The notes beneath the pieces were generated by a model. It saw only the letters and a program-made list of their open reading frames with translations. It did no database searches and had not been told where the DNA came from. Shown here piece after piece: positions 1-13,500 of a stretch of DNA of 64,000 bases (the stretch's first letter is position 1; every line of letters begins with the position of its first letter). The DNA is from Girardinichthys multiradiatus. Taxonomy: Eukaryota > Chordata > Actinopteri > Cyprinodontiformes > Goodeidae. A program made the translations under genes and the position numbers. The stretch is taken from NCBI RefSeq assembly GCF_021462225.1, contig NC_061801.1, forward strand, positions 10,288,125 to 10,352,124, in the 5' to 3' direction.

Positions 1-780
1 GTTTCATCTAGAAAGAAAGAACAGATAAACTTTGAGCCAGTTTTCAAGGTTAGAGTCTGAAAGAGAGCACATATAGTTAGTCACAGTAAAAGCTCAGTCA
101 ATTGCCATGTCTAGGAGAGAGAAATGGTTAAACACTGAAAGACAGGGCCATGTGGATCATCGGTAGAGGGTGAGCATTAAGTTGTTGCCAGCAGAAGCTT
201 GGACAATGCCCCTCTCCAAAAAGGTGTCACAGGTAGACATAGTGTAGCTTCTAGGAAGAGAAAAGAGAGAGAACATAAAGTTAAAAGCTGAAATAACAGC
301 AAATAATGCAGAATTAGAGAGTAGTGTAAGAATGTAGCGAAGAGGGTGAAAGTGGTCATTATGTCCTCCAGCAGCATAAGCCTATAACAGCATAACTACA
401 GAGATAACTCAGGATAACATAAGCCATGCTAACTATAAGCTTTATCAAAAAGGAAAGTTTTAAGCCTAGCCTCAAAAGTAGACAGTTGGTCCATCAAGAT
501 CCCACTGATTGTCATTGTTACACTAAAAACCACAACGATTGGGATACCTCTCTCTGTCAGATTGACCATAACCATTGGAAAAGAGAAGGGGTCATACAGG
601 TAGCAGAAATGGAGGGTGTGTTTTCACCTCAACCATAACGGAGCCGGTTTAGGCTAATCTCATTGTGAGGCTTTCAGATCGAAGAACACTAAAGCTGGAT
701 GTTCTGACAAAACAATAATCCCAAACACACAACAAAACAGTTTCATTGAATAAATAAGGCAGATTAAGCTTAGATTCTTG
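1..780 (-). mobile_element. L2/CR1-like LINE 3'-region relic
   Basis: Positions 1-430 match 21033-21440 closely (the same run starting at gtttcatctagaaagaaaga) and 430-480 continue into sequence equal to 21880-21935. Positions 490-660 resemble 21620-21790. This is therefore a second copy of the LINE 3' portion annotated at 20533-23923, in the same orientation. It has no open frame of note and runs off the left edge. Confidence 0.7.
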
Positions 781-1396
781 AAATTGCCAGCCCTATTGAA
801 AATGTTTGGGCCATATTGGAAATTCACATCCATGCTGAAAGAATGAGACTCATAAATTAAAAATCAACTCCACAATTGCTGATAAGAAGATTGTTCAAAT
901 ATCCAAGCAATTTAGTCCCAACCAGGGACTAAATTGATACCCAAAAAGGTGGGTGGTTTCTTTGCAATATGCAAGGAGAACCTTAACCAAGTACGTAAAA
1001 TTTTATAATTGATTATCAAAATCTGGAATAAATAAATCTAAAATAAAGTCAAACTAGTACACCCAGTTCTATTTTTTTTAAATCATTGAAATTGTATGTT
1101 TCATAATCACTTCACCCCCCGTAGTACACTTTTGGGATGGTTAGAGGAGTCACAATCTTGAATGAGTTACATTTTACAATGATTATGTTACTCAGTGTAA
1201 AAATCATGACAAATGAAAAAAGTCCCAAAAAAATAGAAAAAGTATTTAATAAAACTGAATATATATGTAGGTTTTAGTAAATGAAACTTACTTTGCACTT
1301 ACTCATTTTCAGTAAATATAAATTCTGATTGGTTTTATGATATTTTGAATGCCTTTTTACTTTCTTTCTGTGTCCTTCCGGGTCCTCTCTCTGCAG
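781..1396. other. sv2c intron, no feature seen
   Basis: AT-rich intron sequence leading to the polypyrimidine tract and acceptor at 1396. No open frame or recognisable repeat was seen. Confidence 0.5.
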
Positions 1397-1577
1397 GCAG
1401 CATTGTGTATCTGGGGATGATGTTCGGAGCGTTTTTCTGGGGTGGTCTGTCAGACAAGGTGGGCCGCAAACAGTGCCTGCTCATGTCCATGTCCGTCAAC
1501 GGCTTCTTTGCCTTCCTCTCCTCCTTTGTTCAAGGCTACAGTATGTTTCTCCTCTGCCGCATGGTGTCTGGCTTTGG
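1397..1577 (+). CDS. sv2c: sv2c exon: TM2, loop motif, TM3, start of TM4
   Basis: The acceptor is tctctgcag and the donor is gg|gtgagt. The exon starts with the last two bases of a Gly codon and ends two bases into the next. It encodes TM2 ([16 protein letters not shown]), the MFS signature loop [10 protein letters not shown]3 ([17 protein letters not shown]) and the start of TM4 ([11 protein letters not shown]). An ATG at 1345 lies in the intron and is not a start. Confidence 0.95.
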
Positions 1578-4500
1578 GTGAGTGCATTTAAGCTTTACTT
1601 TTCATTACTTTCCCACTATTCTTCCCTTCATCCTCAGTGTGAATGAAATTCTTAAGGCCCCTCTGAGGATTTCGCCCCTATTTTGCCTGATCCTTTCTCC
1701 TGGTGCTGGTTGCTCTGCTGTCTTTCTTTCTTTAAAGTTTAGCCACGTGACAGGGGGTTATTCTAGCTGCATGACATCCTCCAATCCTCATCTCACTGAG
1801 CAAGGTGTGGGGGAGGAACCATACAAAACTGAAACGTTGTGGAAACAAACCAGACACAATAAGTGAACATCTGCACACTTTGACGCTGTTGTTGTCTGCT
1901 TGGCTGCCTACATCCTTGATTAATGACTTGCCATTCCATCTCAGTTATCCAACAGCATGTTCGTACAATAAATGAACAGAGAAAAAAAAGAAAATGTGAT
2001 TTGGTTTTAGCTGACCTGAATGTGTTCATCAGAGTGGTTTGAAACTATTTAATTTAGTTCATTTATATATGCACAACACATGTAATCTCGAGACACTTTA
2101 CAAGTTAAACTTGTCGTATTCATATTTAATAATGTGGAGGCGAATGTTTCCCCAAATTCAGCAATAACTACTATAAACAGGTCCTTCTCAAAATATTAGC
2201 ATATTGTGATAAAGTTAATTATTTTCCACAATGTCATGATGAAAATTTAACATTCATATATTTTAGATTCATTGCACACTAACTGAAATATTTCAGGTCT
2301 TTTATTGTCTTAATACGGATGATTTTGGCATACAGCTCATGAAAATCCAAAATTCCTATCTCACAAAATTAGCATATCATTAAAAGGGTCTCTAAACGAG
2401 CTATGAACCTAATCATCTGAATCAACGAGTTAACTCTAAACACCTGCAAAAAATTCCCGAGGCCTTTAAAACTCCCAGCCTGGTTCATCACTCAAAACCC
2501 CAATCATGGGTAAGACTGCCGACCTGACTGCTGTCCAGAAGGCCACTATTGACACCCTCAAGCAAGAGGGTAAGACACAGAAAGAGATTTCTGAACGAAT
2601 AGGCTGTTCCCAGAGTGCTGTATCAAGGCACCTCAGTGGGAAGTCTGTGGGAAGGAAAAGGTGTGGCAGAAAACGCTGCACAACGAGAAGAGGTGACCGG
2701 ACCCTGAGGAAGATTGTGGAGAAGGGCCGTTTCCAGACCTTGGGGGACCTGCGGAAGCAGTGGACTGAGTCTGGAGTAGAAACATCCAGAGCCACCGTGC
2801 ACAGGCGTGTGCAGGAAATGGGCTACAGGTGCCGCATTCCCCAGGTCAAGCCACTTTTGAACCAGAAACAGCGGCAGAAGCGCCTGACCTGGGCTACAGA
2901 GAAGCAGCACTGGACTGTTGCTCAGTGGTCTAAAGTACTTTTTTTGGGATGAAAGCAAATTCTGCATGCCATTCGGAAATCAAGGTGCCAGAGTCTGGAG
3001 GAAGACTGGGGAGAAGGAAATGCCAAAATGCCAGAAGTCCAGTGTCAAGTACCCACAGTCAGTGATGGTCTGGGGTGCCGTGTCAGCTGCTGGTGTTGGT
3101 CCACTGTGTTTTATCAAGGGCAGGGTCAATGCAGCTAGCTATCAGGAGATTGTGGAGCACTTCATGCTTCCATCTGCTGAAAAGCATTATGGAGAGGAAG
3201 ATTTCATTTTTCAGCACGGCCTGGCACCTGCTCACAGTGCCAAAACCACTGGTAAATGGTTTACTGACCATGGTATCACTGTGCTCAATTGGCCTGCCAA
3301 CTCTCCTGACCTGAACCCCATAGAGAATCTGTGGGATATTGTGAAGAGAACGTTGAGAGACTCAAGACCCAACACTCTGGATGAGCTAAAGGCCGTTATC
3401 GAAGCATCCTGGGCCTCCATAAGACCTTAGCAGTGCCACAGGCTGATTGCCTCCATGCCACGCCGCATTGAAGCAGTCATTTCTGCCAAAGGATTCCCGA
3501 CCAAGTATTGAGTGCATAACTGTACATGATTATTTGAAGGTTGACGTTTTTTGTATTAAAAACACTTTTCTTTTATTGGTCGGATGAAATATGCTAATTT
3601 TGTGAGATAGGAATTTTGGGTTTTCATGAGCTGTATGCCAAAATCATCCGTATTAAGACAATAAAAGACCTGAAATATTTCAGTTAGTGTGCAATGAATC
3701 TAAAATATATGAATGTAAAATTTTCATCATGACATTATGGAAAATAATGAACTTTTTCACAATATGCTAATATTTTGAGAAGGACCTGTATAGGTGTTAT
3801 AATTTGAGGGCGTTTTGGGGTTTTTGTGTGGGTTTTAGTTATTCTTATATCCAGTTAATGTTTTGGATCTTGTTTCTGTTCATTATTTTCCTGGCTGTGC
3901 TTTAGTTTCTTATTATGGTTTTCAAGTTAATGTTCTATACGTTATGTTTTCCCAATTAGTCTATATTATTGGATTTCTGTTTTACCCTTGTCACGTTTTG
4001 TTTTCCCTGCATCTGTCAACCTGCGATCAGCTTGATTCGGTCCACCTGCATCATGTAATCAGTCTTTTTGTTTCACATGTACCATGCTTCATATATACAG
4101 AATTATTCAGTTTACTCATCACGGAAACATCTCGTCTTCTTGCTGTCATCCATGCCTGTACCTGTTTTGTTCCTGCTCCCTTTTGTGAGTAATTCGCCTT
4201 GGTTTAAAATAAACCGTTTTACTTGTGGTTAAGATGTCTAGCCATCTGCATTCTGGGGTCCTTCGCCTTGACAAACTGGAGAAAAAGATAAACTGGGATT
4301 GTGGAAAGAGTGTGATGAAGTGATATAACACAAAGCAAATGCACGGTTGCAGCATGGTTGTGTATTTATTGCAGAATTATGTTCTTTAAGGGACTATACT
4401 GAATGGCAGCAATAACTCTGTCCAGGAGAGGGACACAGCTAAACCCAGCAACGCAGGATGGGAATATTTTGTGTGGGAAATAAAAACAATAAAAAAAACT

Positions 4501-7500
4501 TATACAAAGGTAATGAAAGCAATGACCCTGTTAGTGGTTCCATCCACGAAAGAGACACAAATGAACATACAAGCACTGAGCCAGGAGAACATTCTGCGGG
4601 AAAGAAAAACAAATGCCCTACATATGGCTAATGACAACAATTACTGTTAGCTTCAACCAGGAAAAAGACATAGGCAAACACACAAGCACTGGGCCAAGAG
4701 TTCTTTCTATGGAAAAGCAAACCAGAGAAAGTATTTAAAGTCCATAACTGCAATAACTCTGTCAATGACTATTCAGCAACGGGGCATAGCAAAACACAGA
4801 AGCACTGAGCCTGAAGTAGTGGAAAGGGAAACAAAGTTCATGACAACAAAATCTCTGTCAATGACTGTGTACATAAAAGAGACAAGTAAACACACAAGCC
4901 CTTTGCCTGCAGTACTTTTCATAGCAAAGCAAACCAAAGAGATTGCATAGAGTTCATGGTAGCAATAGCTCGTTCATTGACTCCATCCATGAAAGTAACA
5001 GAGACACTGAGAGAGACTAAACTTATATGGAAAGAAACAAACAAACAGAGGGATAACAGAACAAAACATGGCTGCTTGTAAGTTTTATTTGATTCCATAC
5101 AATGTGGACATGTTACTCTGATTTAGTTTCCAGAGGTTGAATTGCATAATAGTTTTACAGTAGTCTAAATGTTTAATCCATTGCCATCACAATATAATCC
5201 TTCTAAGTAAATTTGGTAATATTTGACACTGAACACATAAAGCATTGTTTGGATCTGTTGCGGCATTTGCCAGTACTGGGGATGTCAAGGGAAATGCTGA
5301 GGTTAGGAACTTTGGAGAAGTACAGTCTCGCTTAGAGTGTTGTCTCCAGTTTAAATGGATGCAGCTTGTTTCATTAAGCTTTTCCTTACCTCATTAACTT
5401 TGACACCATAAACCGCCTCAGCATAACAGGAGGGAAGAGGAGACTTAAATAGCCATATGGAGAAAAAGCACAGATTATGTTTCTGCAATCTTTGTAATTA
5501 GGCTAAAATAAAGGGAGCAAATTGTCTATAAAGAATGGTCAAAATTATAGGGGGAGTAGGAAAGTCCAATAGTTGCCAAAACTTGCCGTAACATTTATTT
5601 CTTTAGGTCTGGCACATTCAGATGTTCTGGCTTGTGGAATATTCACATCTCTCTCTAGAAGCAGCGAGAATGAGGCTGTGAAGACCATTTTCATTTGCCT
5701 CACACTCTCATTAAAGAACTTTTAGTAGATGAGCTATACTTACAGTAGAAATCGCATTGTCACAGTTGGTTGTTCAAGTGAGTCAGCTGAAATATAACAG
5801 CTAATTATAAAGGCCAGGTCAGGCCATAAAAACGGCAACTGGCCAAAGCACATTACACTAAAAATGCTTTAGGCATTTATAATATTTAAGTATTTAAAAG
5901 TTTTCTGTCACATTTTGCCATTAAAGAGAAAACAGCAGAGCTAGGCGGGGAGAGGGCAGGCTGATGAGGGAGAAAAATATACCTTAAACGTACTTGACTA
6001 AAGACTTACAGTCTACAGTCGGCCAATGAACATTAGCTGGTTAATTAATATAAAGTGTTACTGACAGAAAAAAAGTCACCTTTCAAAGAACCAAAAAACC
6101 ACCAGCACCAATTGATCCCAACATTTTAATAAACAATATTTAATACGTTTATTATGTTACAATCACAAACTTCCGTGTACTGTTTCAGACTTTATGTGAT
6201 AGGCTGACCGATTGTACTGCATAAGTGTGAAGTAAGATGATACAAAACAAAGTCTAAGAAGGTCTCGCAAACATATTTATGCAGCCCCAATCACTGTAAT
6301 ACCCTTAAATAAAATTCAGTGCAACCAATTGCAGACAGAAGTCACATAATTAGTAACTAGAGTCCACCTATGTGTAATTTAATCACAGTATAAATCCAAC
6401 TGTTCTGTTAAGGCCTCATAGAGAGCAAACATCATCACGGACAACAAGGACACCGCAGACAGGTCAAGGAGAAAGTTGCAAAGAAGTTTAAAGCAGGAAT
6501 AGGATATTAAACAATTTCCAAAGCTTTGGGCAACTCACAGAACACTTTTGAATCTGTCATCTGAAAATGGGTAGGGTATGGTACAACTGCAAACCTACCA
6601 ATACATTACCATAAACAGACACACATGGCAAGAAAAGCCCATAGTCCCTTAGTAACTCTTTAGGAGATGCAAAGATCCACAAGTTATCTGGAAGAATCTG
6701 TTTACAGGACAACTGTTAGTTGTCAGTTCACAAATCTGGCCTTTATGGAAAAGTAAGAAGAAAACAGTTAATGAAAAAAGTCCCATTTCTGTCCTAATCT
6801 GCCCATGTTTGGGGTTTTGAGTTTATGTTCTGTTTACTTTCTCTGCGCTTCCATGTTTTTTCACTTGCTTTATTTCAGTTCATTCAGGTTTATTAGTTTC
6901 ATTCTGGTGTTTACTTGTTTTGGTTTCTATTTCCTTATAGATCTGTTCCTGACTGTTTATGTTCTTTTGGCTATCTCATTGTTAATTTATTTCAGTTAAC
7001 TGAGATGTTTTTGGTTACCGCTCTGCACTCCATGCTCATCTGTGTTAATAAGTCACTCTCCCTCATTTCGCTCAGTCCATCTTCCACAAGCCCCTTCTCA
7101 TTCCCTTCTTATTTACTCCCTTGGTTCATTGGTTCACTCTCTTCCCTTCCTCAGTATTCAGACTCACTGGTTTTCTGTTATCATCACTGGTTTGTCCTGT
7201 TAGTTCCCTGCCCCATGTTGCTGTTGTTTTCCTGTTTACGTCTGCCTACTTGCCTCTGCTCCCTGCTGTAAGTTCTCAGTTCAGTGATTATTAAATATTC
7301 AACTCACCTTCTGGCTCCGGGCTTCTGTTTGCAAGTTGGTCCTACAAAACCCTGACAAAATATGACATTTTCTAGATTGCCACAACCCGCAAGCATGTGT
7401 TACTATAATCAGATTTTGGGTTACAATCAAAACTCTGTGTGGTTGGCAACTAACACTTCACATTAACCACTTTATTCATTGTTCTGTTTTTTTATTTACA

Positions 7501-10500
7501 AATTACCATCCAAATTCAAGGCACATAGAAAAACAATATTCAGACCAAATCATAATAAGTCACCTCTTTATCTGTAATATTTAACCATGTGCAGTTCAAC
7601 TCTATGGTATAACACGTATCTAGTCCAGAATCCCATACAGATAGATGATCCCATCTACACCTGATCACAACAAAGGGTTATGTTATACATCCAAAAACAA
7701 TAATTAATTTAAATTAGTGGTCATTTCAACCACCAACTTGAAATTTAGTATTTTTCAGAAAATCCTCCAAATAACTTAAGCCTTTTTTGTGTAGCTCACG
7801 GGGGCTAATGTTGAATAAATATGCACTTCACACTTTCAAGATTTTCTTTGGAAACAGTTTTAGAAGTTTTACAACATTCTTTTCCACTTCCCAATTGAGT
7901 ACTTCTTTGTAATGGTCTACTACAAAAAACAGGGTTGCAAATCTGATTGCAAATCTTTATGCTAGTGTAGAAACCTACTCTCTACTGACTTAATTTAGTT
8001 ATTAGGAAGTTAAATTTTTTTATGCTTTGTCAAACAGTAAAGTGAGTGAGTTCAGACCTGGCAGATAAGGCACAATAAAATCAGAATGGTGGAATGACCT
8101 ACTCAGCGTTACCAAAACAGAAGCATCCCTTTCTATCTTCCAGAACATCTTGAAGGTCCAGCTCTTTAGAGAGCATCTCCTACCCTTGCACCTACACTGT
8201 ACTTCCCTACCACATCTACTATCTCTTTCTACACTTCCCTCTATGCCTGCACTCTACTGTTACACTGTGACAGAACCTGACTAGTTGTCTTTCTTCCATA
8301 TATCCTCATTCATAAGTGGCTGTGAATAAAAGTGTCTGACAAATGCATAGACATAAACATTTTTGTTGGTTGGTTTTTTAGTGTACACATTAAAAGGAGA
8401 CAAATGAATGTTGACATCTCAAACATGCACAGCTGATGGCTATAAACTGAATTTACAGGATCGGTGGGGCGGTGCCGATAGTGTTCTCGTACTTTGCAGA
8501 GGTCTTGGCCAGGGAGAAGAGAGGAGAGCACCTGAGCTGGCTCTGCATGTTCTGGATGATCGGAGGAATTTACGCCTCAGCCATGGCCTGGGCCATCATC
8601 CCACACTATGGTAAGTGTCAACGCTCTCTTACAGCATACTTGATGTACCACTATTTTTGAAGTGTAATTTTTATGCGTACAACAAATTTACTTTTGCTTT
8701 TATAGTAATTATTTCCTCAAATCTTTATGTAAGTCAAATTTGAAAAACGTTCAACTGTGGGGGCTTGCCAGGGGTTGTCAACATTATAAAATCCATTACA
8801 GTAAACAATTTTGAGGGGTGGAGGTAAAACTGTGGATGACGTTTTATAGATTTGCAAATGTGTGGAATACCTTGAGCAAGACAAGACTGCATTAGCAAAG
8901 ACAAAAAAGACAGCTTTGAGCTACCGGGAGAACCTGGACTACATATTGGACAAGAGAGACTGTGTGGTTAGATCCTGCAGGAATTATTTAGCACATAATG
9001 AAATATTAATGATGTTCCTAATGACTAGGATACACAAAAATAGTTAAGTGGATTGTAATGTCAGTGTGAAGTCCATACATCACTCTATGACAGGTAATAT
9101 GTGGAAGGCATTGCTTATAATTTTCCATTTGCAGAGAATGTTTAAAAAGCAGGGAGCCTTCAGGGAACAGATAGCTGGTGTCTGTGTAGGTGGAGGCTCT
9201 GAAACAGCAGCATCAGAAAAATAATCAACACATCAGACATGCAATATACAGCGCCTGGTAAAAATATTCATATACCTTGACCTATTTAACTAATAATAAC
9301 TAAAAATCCATGTTTTTCAAAATTCAGCCCCCTCAATTAAACCAACCTTCTTCACAATTACAGCTGCAGGTCTTCTATGGTATGTCTCTTCTAGCTATAC
9401 ACATCTGGAGACTAAAATCTTTGCCAATTCTTTGCAACATAGTTCTTTGATGGACCAATCCTACCATTACTAAGAATATATGCAGAAATAAATAAGTGAC
9501 TCAATAAAATAATTACTGAGCCAAAAAGAAGCTATGGTGCAGTTGGTAGCACTGTTGCCTTGCAGCAAGAAGATCCTGGGTTCAATTCCCAACCGGGGGT
9601 CTTTCTGCATGGAGTTTGCATGTTCTCCCTGTGCATGCGTGGGTTCTCACCGGGTACTCCGGCTTCCTCCCACAGTCCAAAGACATGCCTGTTAGGTTAA
9701 TTGGTCTCTCTAAATTGCCCTTAGGTGTATGAATGAGTGTGTGCATGGTTGTTTGTGTGTTGCCCTGCGATGGACTGGCGACCTGTCCCCCGCCTCTCGC
9801 CCATAGACTGCTGGAGATAGGCACCAGCTCCCCCGTGACCCACTATGGAATAAGTGGTAGAAAATGACTGACTGACTGACATATAAATTAGAGTGCCATT
9901 AAATGCAACAAAATAATAAAAAGAAGCTATTTATTCAATGAATGACCAACTGATCAGATCTAAATATGCATTTCTGTTAATCTTTAACTATTGTAATTTA
10001 TTTCTTTGCTGTTAATTTTCAATCTTACATTTTTAACTCTATATTTTTCCTTTGTTTATTTAATAATTGATTTTTTTTTTCGCAGTTTTATTTCAAAATA
10101 AAAGCATGCCTCAGTGACAAAATGCATTCCCAATTTAACCAAGATATTTCAAGAACTTCATTGTTAAATTTCCATTTCCAAATATTTCTAATTATACTTC
10201 TTAAAAATATTAAGCTGTAGATTTTTCAGAAATAAACCCTGGTAAATATGGCAAATATTAATCACCATACTAACAATATTTGTAAAGTAAAGTGTCATTG
10301 AAGGATGATTTCTGTCCTGATTAAGAGTTTGGTTTCTCTAGATGTCACATAATGTTTTAGTCATATTTTATGTGGGATTTTAAAATGAAAACCTAATAAA
10401 GATGTCTTTTTTTAATTTTATAGTTTCTTGAGAAGCTATATCTCAAAGTACAACTGAAACTTAAACTTGGGAATCTGAGCATCTTGCAGGTCTTGCAGAT

Positions 10501-13500
10501 TTTGACAGCAGATCTGATTACATTTTCATTGACATAGATGTTCTACTTATGAACCGTAGCAGGAATCGCTGTCTGGCAGACATTCTATTTTTAAGCTGAT
10601 GATTAGTATGTATGTATAGGTTATATCAGAATATTCCAGGGATGTAATTTTGAATTTCCACATTAGATATTAATGAAATGACATATAGAGATGATGTAGC
10701 TTAATTTAACAAAGCTACAATTTTCTTTTAATTGCATTATGAATCCACTAGAAGATTAGGAGATATTGCCATATTAGTATTGCTTTAATTCTGAATTTTA
10801 ACATTAGAGCGGAATCAGCTTGGGACATCAGACAAATTAATTTTTAAAGAATTATAGATATGCTGAGGTATACATACATTTCTATGTTTTAAGGGGCTTT
10901 CTTTTAAAATTCCACATCAGATGTAGTAGAAACGTATTAAGTGACATCTATAAAAACTGAACTGTTAATCGGGATAAAAATCATCCTTTAAAAAGATTAA
11001 CTAGCAACAACATGAACGTAGTTAGCCGCTGCTGCTAGAAGCTACTTTTCAGAACTAGGCAGCCATAATGAGACTCAGCAGCTACTTCCTAGAGGCTTGA
11101 CTTCAGTCAACAGGAGAGAAGCTGAGGCGGTGACGCTGCTCCAAAGACCCTCCCCTCTGTCTCTGTTCTGCCCCCTTTATTTTTACATTTCTAGCAGCGT
11201 ATTGAGGAGCAAAAGACGATACAGAAAGCAAGGAATGTAAAAAGAAAGACAAGTGTAATAGCAAAGAGAGAAGTTACAATAGTTAAAGATTAACATAGAA
11301 ATATATTTTGATATCTCATCAATTAATTAATTATATAATAAATATCTTATTTAAATTATTTTTGTTACATTTAATTGTAATTTAATTTATATGTGTAGCA
11401 ACTTTTTGGCCCAGTAAATATTTTATTGAGTCATTTATTTATTTCTGCATGTATTCTTCATTAACGCGGGATTTGTGCTCCATATCCTTCAAGCTCTGTT
11501 GAATTGGATGGCGAGTGTCTGGACAAGTCTTACCACAAATCTGTAATTGGAATTAGGTATAGACTTTGACTGAGCCATTCTAACACATGAACATCCTTTT
11601 ATCTAAACCATTTCATTGTACCTTTGGCTGTATGTTTGGGTTTGCTGTCCTGCTGGAAGATAACCCTCTGCTCCAGTCTCTACCTGGTATTCTTCCAGCT
11701 CCATCCATCTTTCCATCAACTTTTATGTCCCTGCCAAAGAAAAGCCTCCCCAGAGCATGATGCTGCCAACTCCGAAGACACACCTTACTTTTCTGATTAC
11801 TATCTGTAAAACATTTTGAAAACCATCTATGATTTTTCTTCCACTACAAAATTATTTACTACCTATATACGTATTGATGAACACAAATGCACACCACACT
11901 TTTCTGATTCACACATGCAATCCTTAAAAAATACTTTGAGGTTTGCAATTTTATTGTAGGAAAATGTGAAAAGATGACATGTATTTAGGGCATTGTACAT
12001 TCATTATGGTTAACCATTGTAAATTAAGGGTAAAACATTTGTAAAACACAAAGTTGTCATTCAGGTACTATAAAATCTTCAATTACAGGAAAGTCTTTAA
12101 TGTTGTTTACATGTAATCAATGTTTGATATGTTAATTTAACAGACATTTATGAAGCAGAACAAAAAATATCTTTTAATTTATTGGGTGTTGTGCTGCGGG
12201 GTTACGGATGAAGTGTGTATCAGATGATCATAGCAAAACGACCAAAATAAAATCAGTCTGGTACGGAGGGGTAAAAATCAGGCAAAGGAGCACATAAAAA
12301 GATTAGGAGGATGAGGGGGGATGAGAGCTATAGGGTGTGCCTGATTTATGTGGCCTTTGTCAGAGACAATCGAAAGGTGAGAGTTTACTGCAGAGAACGG
12401 AAGGGAGGTAGAGAGAAAACAAAAGGGGGAGAGAGAGTATAAAATGAGAAGAAGGAAAAGTGATGCAAGGAGAGTAGTCTTTTTCTGTTTTCAGGGCTGT
12501 GTTGGCAGGATATAATAAACTCTGCTCTAGGACCCTATCCAACAGGACACTGACTCTGCTGGGACTGTTACATGGAAGTGCGACTCTACAGATGAAATGA
12601 CACCACTTTGATTAAGTAGCTTTAGTGAGTAGTGTTGTTAAGTAAAAATGTCTCAGAGAGTTTAACCTCTTTTTTGGGCCTTGCCAGCCCCTGAAGACAA
12701 TGATACATAAAGAGAAAGAACAAACGTCAGCTCAATGAGTACACATTTTCCAATACTATCACACGTCCATTTGAACCCATGTTGGTAATGTTTTTTGTAC
12801 TTGGTTTGACAACTGACAATTTTAAGGAACTTTCTGAAGTTTACTCAAACTGCTCAGATTTCAAAGAATAATACCTACCAGCATGAGGTCGTATAATCCA
12901 ATTCATTTCATTTGGTCACAAGGTTTGGTCACAATGTCAGAAAAGTCAGTGGATTCAATTTAGCTGTATATTATGATCTGCAAATTTGATATTTACCTCT
13001 TATCCTGAGATAAGAGCTTAAACCTAAAAGAGAGAGAATTAAACTTATATCATGGTTAGACTCATCTGTCCAAGAAACAATATTCCAGAATTCCTGTTCT
13101 TTATCTACATTCACTCTGGCAAACTTCATTCTCATGTTCCTGTGCACAGATGCACAGGAAGATGATATGTTTATTTTAGCTAAAACTATTTAACCAGCCG
13201 TATAGGCTTCATTTTAAAGCACAAAAAACATTATTTGAGTGAGTGACAGTGGCAATGCCTGCAGCAGCTCCTGATGGAGGTCAATTGATCAGACGGCAGT
13301 GTTTTAACACATTCTTCCTCTTAGATGCAGTGACGTGTGGGTAATAGGTTCCGCCGCAGTGCTCTCTGCATTGACTGGTAGACAAAGGCCAGAGAGTGTG
13401 TGAGTATGTATGAGAGAGAGAAAGAGAGAGAGAGAACCATTTTGTCTTTTTTTTTTTTTTTCTTTAAGATGTTGAAGATCTGACACAGAAAACAAAGAAC

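Noticed and set aside
1345..1581. A 78-residue plus-strand frame with its own ATG
   Set aside because: The ATG lies in the intron; only 1397-1577 is an exon, shown by acceptor, donor and frame continuity with the neighbours.
9536..9620. tRNA-like A and B boxes
   Set aside because: They are the head of a SINE with body, tail and target duplication, not a functional tRNA gene.
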